Origin: Halanaerobiaceae bacterium
GTDB lineage: Bacteria; Bacillota; Halanaerobiia; Halanaerobiales; Halarsenatibacteraceae
Assembly: GCA_003553485.1 (NCBI GenBank)
Contig: PWEJ01000085.1
Location: forward strand, 1 to 35,372
Reading direction: 5' to 3'
Length of the DNA stretch: 35,372 bases
Shown: positions 33,480-35,372 of the stretch, one piece after another
How the letters are laid out: each line of letters begins with the position of its first letter
Position numbering within the stretch: the first letter of the stretch is position 1
The notes under the pieces: generated by a model
Databases searched by the model: none
What the model was told of the DNA's origin: nothing
What the model saw: the letters and a program-made list of their open reading frames with translations, nothing else
Position numbers and translations under genes: made by a program

Positions 33480-34082
33480 ATGAAGCTAGCAATAATTTTA
33501 ATACTGGCTTATTTTTTAGGTTCTATACCAACCGGTTATCTTTTTGTGAAAAATTTTTTAGGAGTAGATATAAGAAACTATGGCAGTGGAAATGTAGGAG
33601 CCACCAATGTTGCCCGCAAATTAGGGGTTAAGATGGGCGCTTTAGTGGCTTTTTTTGACATCATGAAGGGATTTATTCCGGTGTTATTGGCGGGCCAACT
33701 TTTTGGTGTAGATGAAGGTTATTTATTATTCCTGATAGGGATAGCAGCAATAATAGGTCACAATTGGTCAGTTTTTTTGGGCTTCGATGGAGGCAAAGGG
33801 GTGGCAACCACTATTGGAGTAATTTTAGGAGTTGCCCCAGTAAGTTTTGTTATTTTAGGTTTAGTCTGGTTGTTAGTGACCTTTACCCTGAGAATCGTAT
33901 CTGTAGCTTCATTACTGGCCATATTAACCTTGCCAGTCTCTGTTTATTATTTGACTGGCGATCAGGCCCAGGCTATCATGGGAATGGTTTTGTTCATTTT
34001 TGTGGTCTTTACCCATCGAGAAAATATTAAACGTCTAATTCGAGGTGAAGAAAAAAAGATCAAGCCAGGCTCTCAATCTTAA
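33480..34082 (+). CDS. plsY: Acyl-phosphate:glycerol-3-phosphate acyltransferase PlsY
   Basis: PlsY is an integral membrane enzyme that acylates glycerol-3-phosphate using acyl-phosphate. It has 200 residues with about five hydrophobic helices. Family motifs are GSIPTGYL, YGSGNVGATNVAR and GHNWSVFLGFDGGKGVATT. The ATG follows GAGGAGG-like sequence 15 nt after der. It uses the acyl-phosphate from PlsX or FakA and glycerol-3-phosphate from the next gene, gpsA (37-nt gap). Confidence 0.96.
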   Translation: MKLAIILILAYFLGSIPTGYLFVKNFLGVDIRNYGSGNVGATNVARKLGVKMGALVAFFDIMKGFIPVLLAGQLFGVDEGYLLFLIGIAAIIGHNWSVFLGFDGGKGVATTIGVILGVAPVSFVILGLVWLLVTFTLRIVSVASLLAILTLPVSVYYLTGDQAQAIMGMVLFIFVVFTHRENIKRLIRGEEKKIKPGSQS

Positions 34083-34119
34083 TTAATTTTTGGCAATAAG
34101 GCTAATAAGAGGTGTTAAT

Positions 34120-35154
34120 ATGGATTCCGATATTACGGTAATTGGTGGTGGTAGCTGGGGAACTGCCATAGCCGTTAATTTGGCAAGAAATGATTTAACC
34201 GTTAAGCTGTTTTTGCGGCGGGAAAAGCAGGTTAAAGAGATTAAAGAGACTAAAATTAATCAAGATTATTTTCCTCAACACAAGCTCCCCCCTGAAGTAA
34301 TCCCCACGGCAGATTTGAAAAAGGCTGTCTCAAATGCCAGAATAGTTTTTATTGCTGTTCCTACTGAGGCTACCAGAAGTATAATAAATGAAATAGCTGG
34401 CCACATTGGTGAGAACACCAAAGTGGTTTCTACTGCAAAGGGTATTGAAGAGGAAACCCTGCAGACTAACTCTGAAATAATAGCTAATCACCTTAATAAT
34501 AATCAAAAATTGGCAGTTTTATCAGGTCCAACTCATGCAGAAGAGGTAATGGAGGGTAAACCCACAGCTGCAGTTATAGCCAGTGAGGATAAGGACTCAG
34601 CAAGAAAAATTCAAAGGATTATGAACAACAAAAGCTTTAGGGTCTATACTAACCCAGATGTTATTGGAGTTGAATTAGGTGGGGCAGTAAAGAATATCAT
34701 AGCAGTCGCAGCAGGGATTGCCTATGGTTTAAATTATGGAGATAATGCTATAGCTGCTTTGATTACACGAGGACTGGCTGAAATGAGCCGTTATGGGAAA
34801 GAACGGGGGGCAAAGCTCTATACTTTTTCTGGTTTAGCAGGTTTAGGAGATTTAATTGTGACCTGTAATAGTAGTCATAGTAGAAACAGGACTTTTGGTT
34901 ATAAGATTGGTGAGGGAAAAACTTTTTCCCAGGCAGAACAGGAGGTTGGTCAGGTAGTAGAAGGGATTAAAACAACAAAGGCTTTATATACTGCCTTTAA
35001 GAAGGGTAAGGTGAGAACAGAACTACCAATAACTGCTGAAATATATCAGGTTCTCTTTGCTGGTAAAAGCCCTGACAAAGCAGTGGAAGATTTGATGACC
35101 AGAGATCCTAAAAGAGAAATGGAAGAAGTAGTCAATATGAAAGACTGGTTATAA
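34120..35154 (+). CDS. gpsA: Glycerol-3-phosphate dehydrogenase [NAD(P)+]
   Basis: GpsA reduces dihydroxyacetone phosphate to sn-glycerol-3-phosphate, the backbone for PlsY. From ATG 34120, after AGAGGTG, it has 344 residues; an upstream in-frame TTG at 34090 is rejected. The nucleotide-binding loop IGGGSWGTA is near the N-terminus. STAKGIE, LSGPTHAEEV, ELGGAVKNIIAVAAGI and the SHSRNRTFG segment follow. Pairing with plsY and der is common in Firmicutes. Confidence 0.96.
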   Translation: MDSDITVIGGGSWGTAIAVNLARNDLTVKLFLRREKQVKEIKETKINQDYFPQHKLPPEVIPTADLKKAVSNARIVFIAVPTEATRSIINEIAGHIGENTKVVSTAKGIEEETLQTNSEIIANHLNNNQKLAVLSGPTHAEEVMEGKPTAAVIASEDKDSARKIQRIMNNKSFRVYTNPDVIGVELGGAVKNIIAVAAGIAYGLNYGDNAIAALITRGLAEMSRYGKERGAKLYTFSGLAGLGDLIVTCNSSHSRNRTFGYKIGEGKTFSQAEQEVGQVVEGIKTTKALYTAFKKGKVRTELPITAEIYQVLFAGKSPDKAVEDLMTRDPKREMEEVVNMKDWL

Positions 35155-35307
35155 AAGGAAAATATATTTTTTATTTGAGTAAAACTAGGATAAATGTTGT
35201 AAAGCTCAAGGTTTTTAGTGATTTTCTTGTTATTTAAGCAGGAGTTTTTAAGGCTATCACGAATATTATGAATAAGCAAATAGTAAAAGGGAGGTGAGTA
35301 GTAAATA

Positions 35308-35372
35308 ATGACTAAGACTGAACTTATTGACCATGTAGCAGAAAAAACTGGTCAGACAAAAAAGGATTGCAA
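35308..35372 (+). CDS. hup: HU family DNA-binding protein (5' part, cut by window end)
   Basis: An ATG at 35308, after GGGAGGTGA (35290-35298), opens a frame to the window end. The residues MTKTELIDHVAEKTGQTKKDCK match the start of HU histone-like proteins, which bend and compact DNA. HU (hbs) near gpsA is also the Bacillus order. The 153 nt before it show no convincing promoter hexamers or terminator. Confidence 0.85.
   Translation, partial: MTKTELIDHVAEKTGQTKKDC

Noticed and set aside
33764-34030. 88-codon + strand frame within plsY
   Set aside because: It is in another frame of plsY with no ribosome binding site. The plsY frame carries all family motifs.
1-35372. tRNA, rRNA, CRISPR, insertion sequence or prophage genes
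   Set aside because: Searched by eye on both strands. No tRNA arms with CCA, regular spaced repeats, transposase motifs or phage genes were found.

Overview
This window is an AT-rich stretch of a low-G+C Firmicute (Clostridia/Halanaerobiia-like) chromosome. It is densely packed with housekeeping genes, nearly all on the + strand. The phylum rests on gene order (rpmB / Asp23 / fakA ... recG ... rsmD-coaD ... yceD-rpmF-plsX-fab-acpP-fabF-rnc), on strong GGAGG-type ribosome binding sites, on FabK instead of FabI, and on an IspH-ribosomal protein S1 fusion. The strongly acidic linker in that fusion would suit a halophilic anaerobe such as a member of the Halanaerobiales, but that is inference. 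I see no rRNA, tRNA, CRISPR array, insertion sequence or prophage.

Layout. (1) 1-1174: tail of an unknown gene, a membrane ferredoxin of NapH type, and a tiny unrecognised CxxC protein. (2) 1300-7000: rpmB reads leftward from a divergent promoter region. An Asp23-family gene, fakA, a DegV/FakB gene and recG read rightward. (3) 6964-8044: rsmD and coaD. (4) 8031-13923: five tightly spaced genes placed between coaD and the ylbL protease gene: D-serine dehydratase, LysR regulator, response regulator, histidine kinase and a gamma-glutamyltransferase-family enzyme. This is the most accessory-looking part and the best candidate for an undescribed functional unit. (5) 13939-18719: ylbL protease, convergent tmcAL, then pta and ackA. 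(6) 18726-25879: a consensus promoter, yceD-rpmF, then plsX-fabH-fabK-fabD-fabG-acpP-fabF. (7) 25888-28225: rnc, aroH, cmk and plsC in overlapping frames. (8) 28385-35372: ispH-rpsA fusion, a PDZ/radical-SAM DUF512 protein, der, plsY, gpsA and the start of an HU gene.

How the genes fit together. Lipid synthesis dominates. The Fab genes make acyl-ACP, and FakA/FakB can make acyl-phosphate from free fatty acids. PlsX makes acyl-phosphate from acyl-ACP, GpsA makes glycerol-3-phosphate, PlsY joins these two, and PlsC adds the second acyl chain to give phosphatidic acid. Pta-AckA interconverts acetyl-CoA and acetate plus ATP. The remainder is ribosome and RNA biology (L28, L32, S1, RsmD, TmcAL, RNase III, Der), DNA repair (RecG), and cofactor, isoprenoid or nucleotide steps (CoaD, IspH, Cmk, AroH). 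Start codons are often non-ATG (TTG, GTG, possibly CTG), and many adjacent genes overlap by 1-38 nt, which points to translational coupling.
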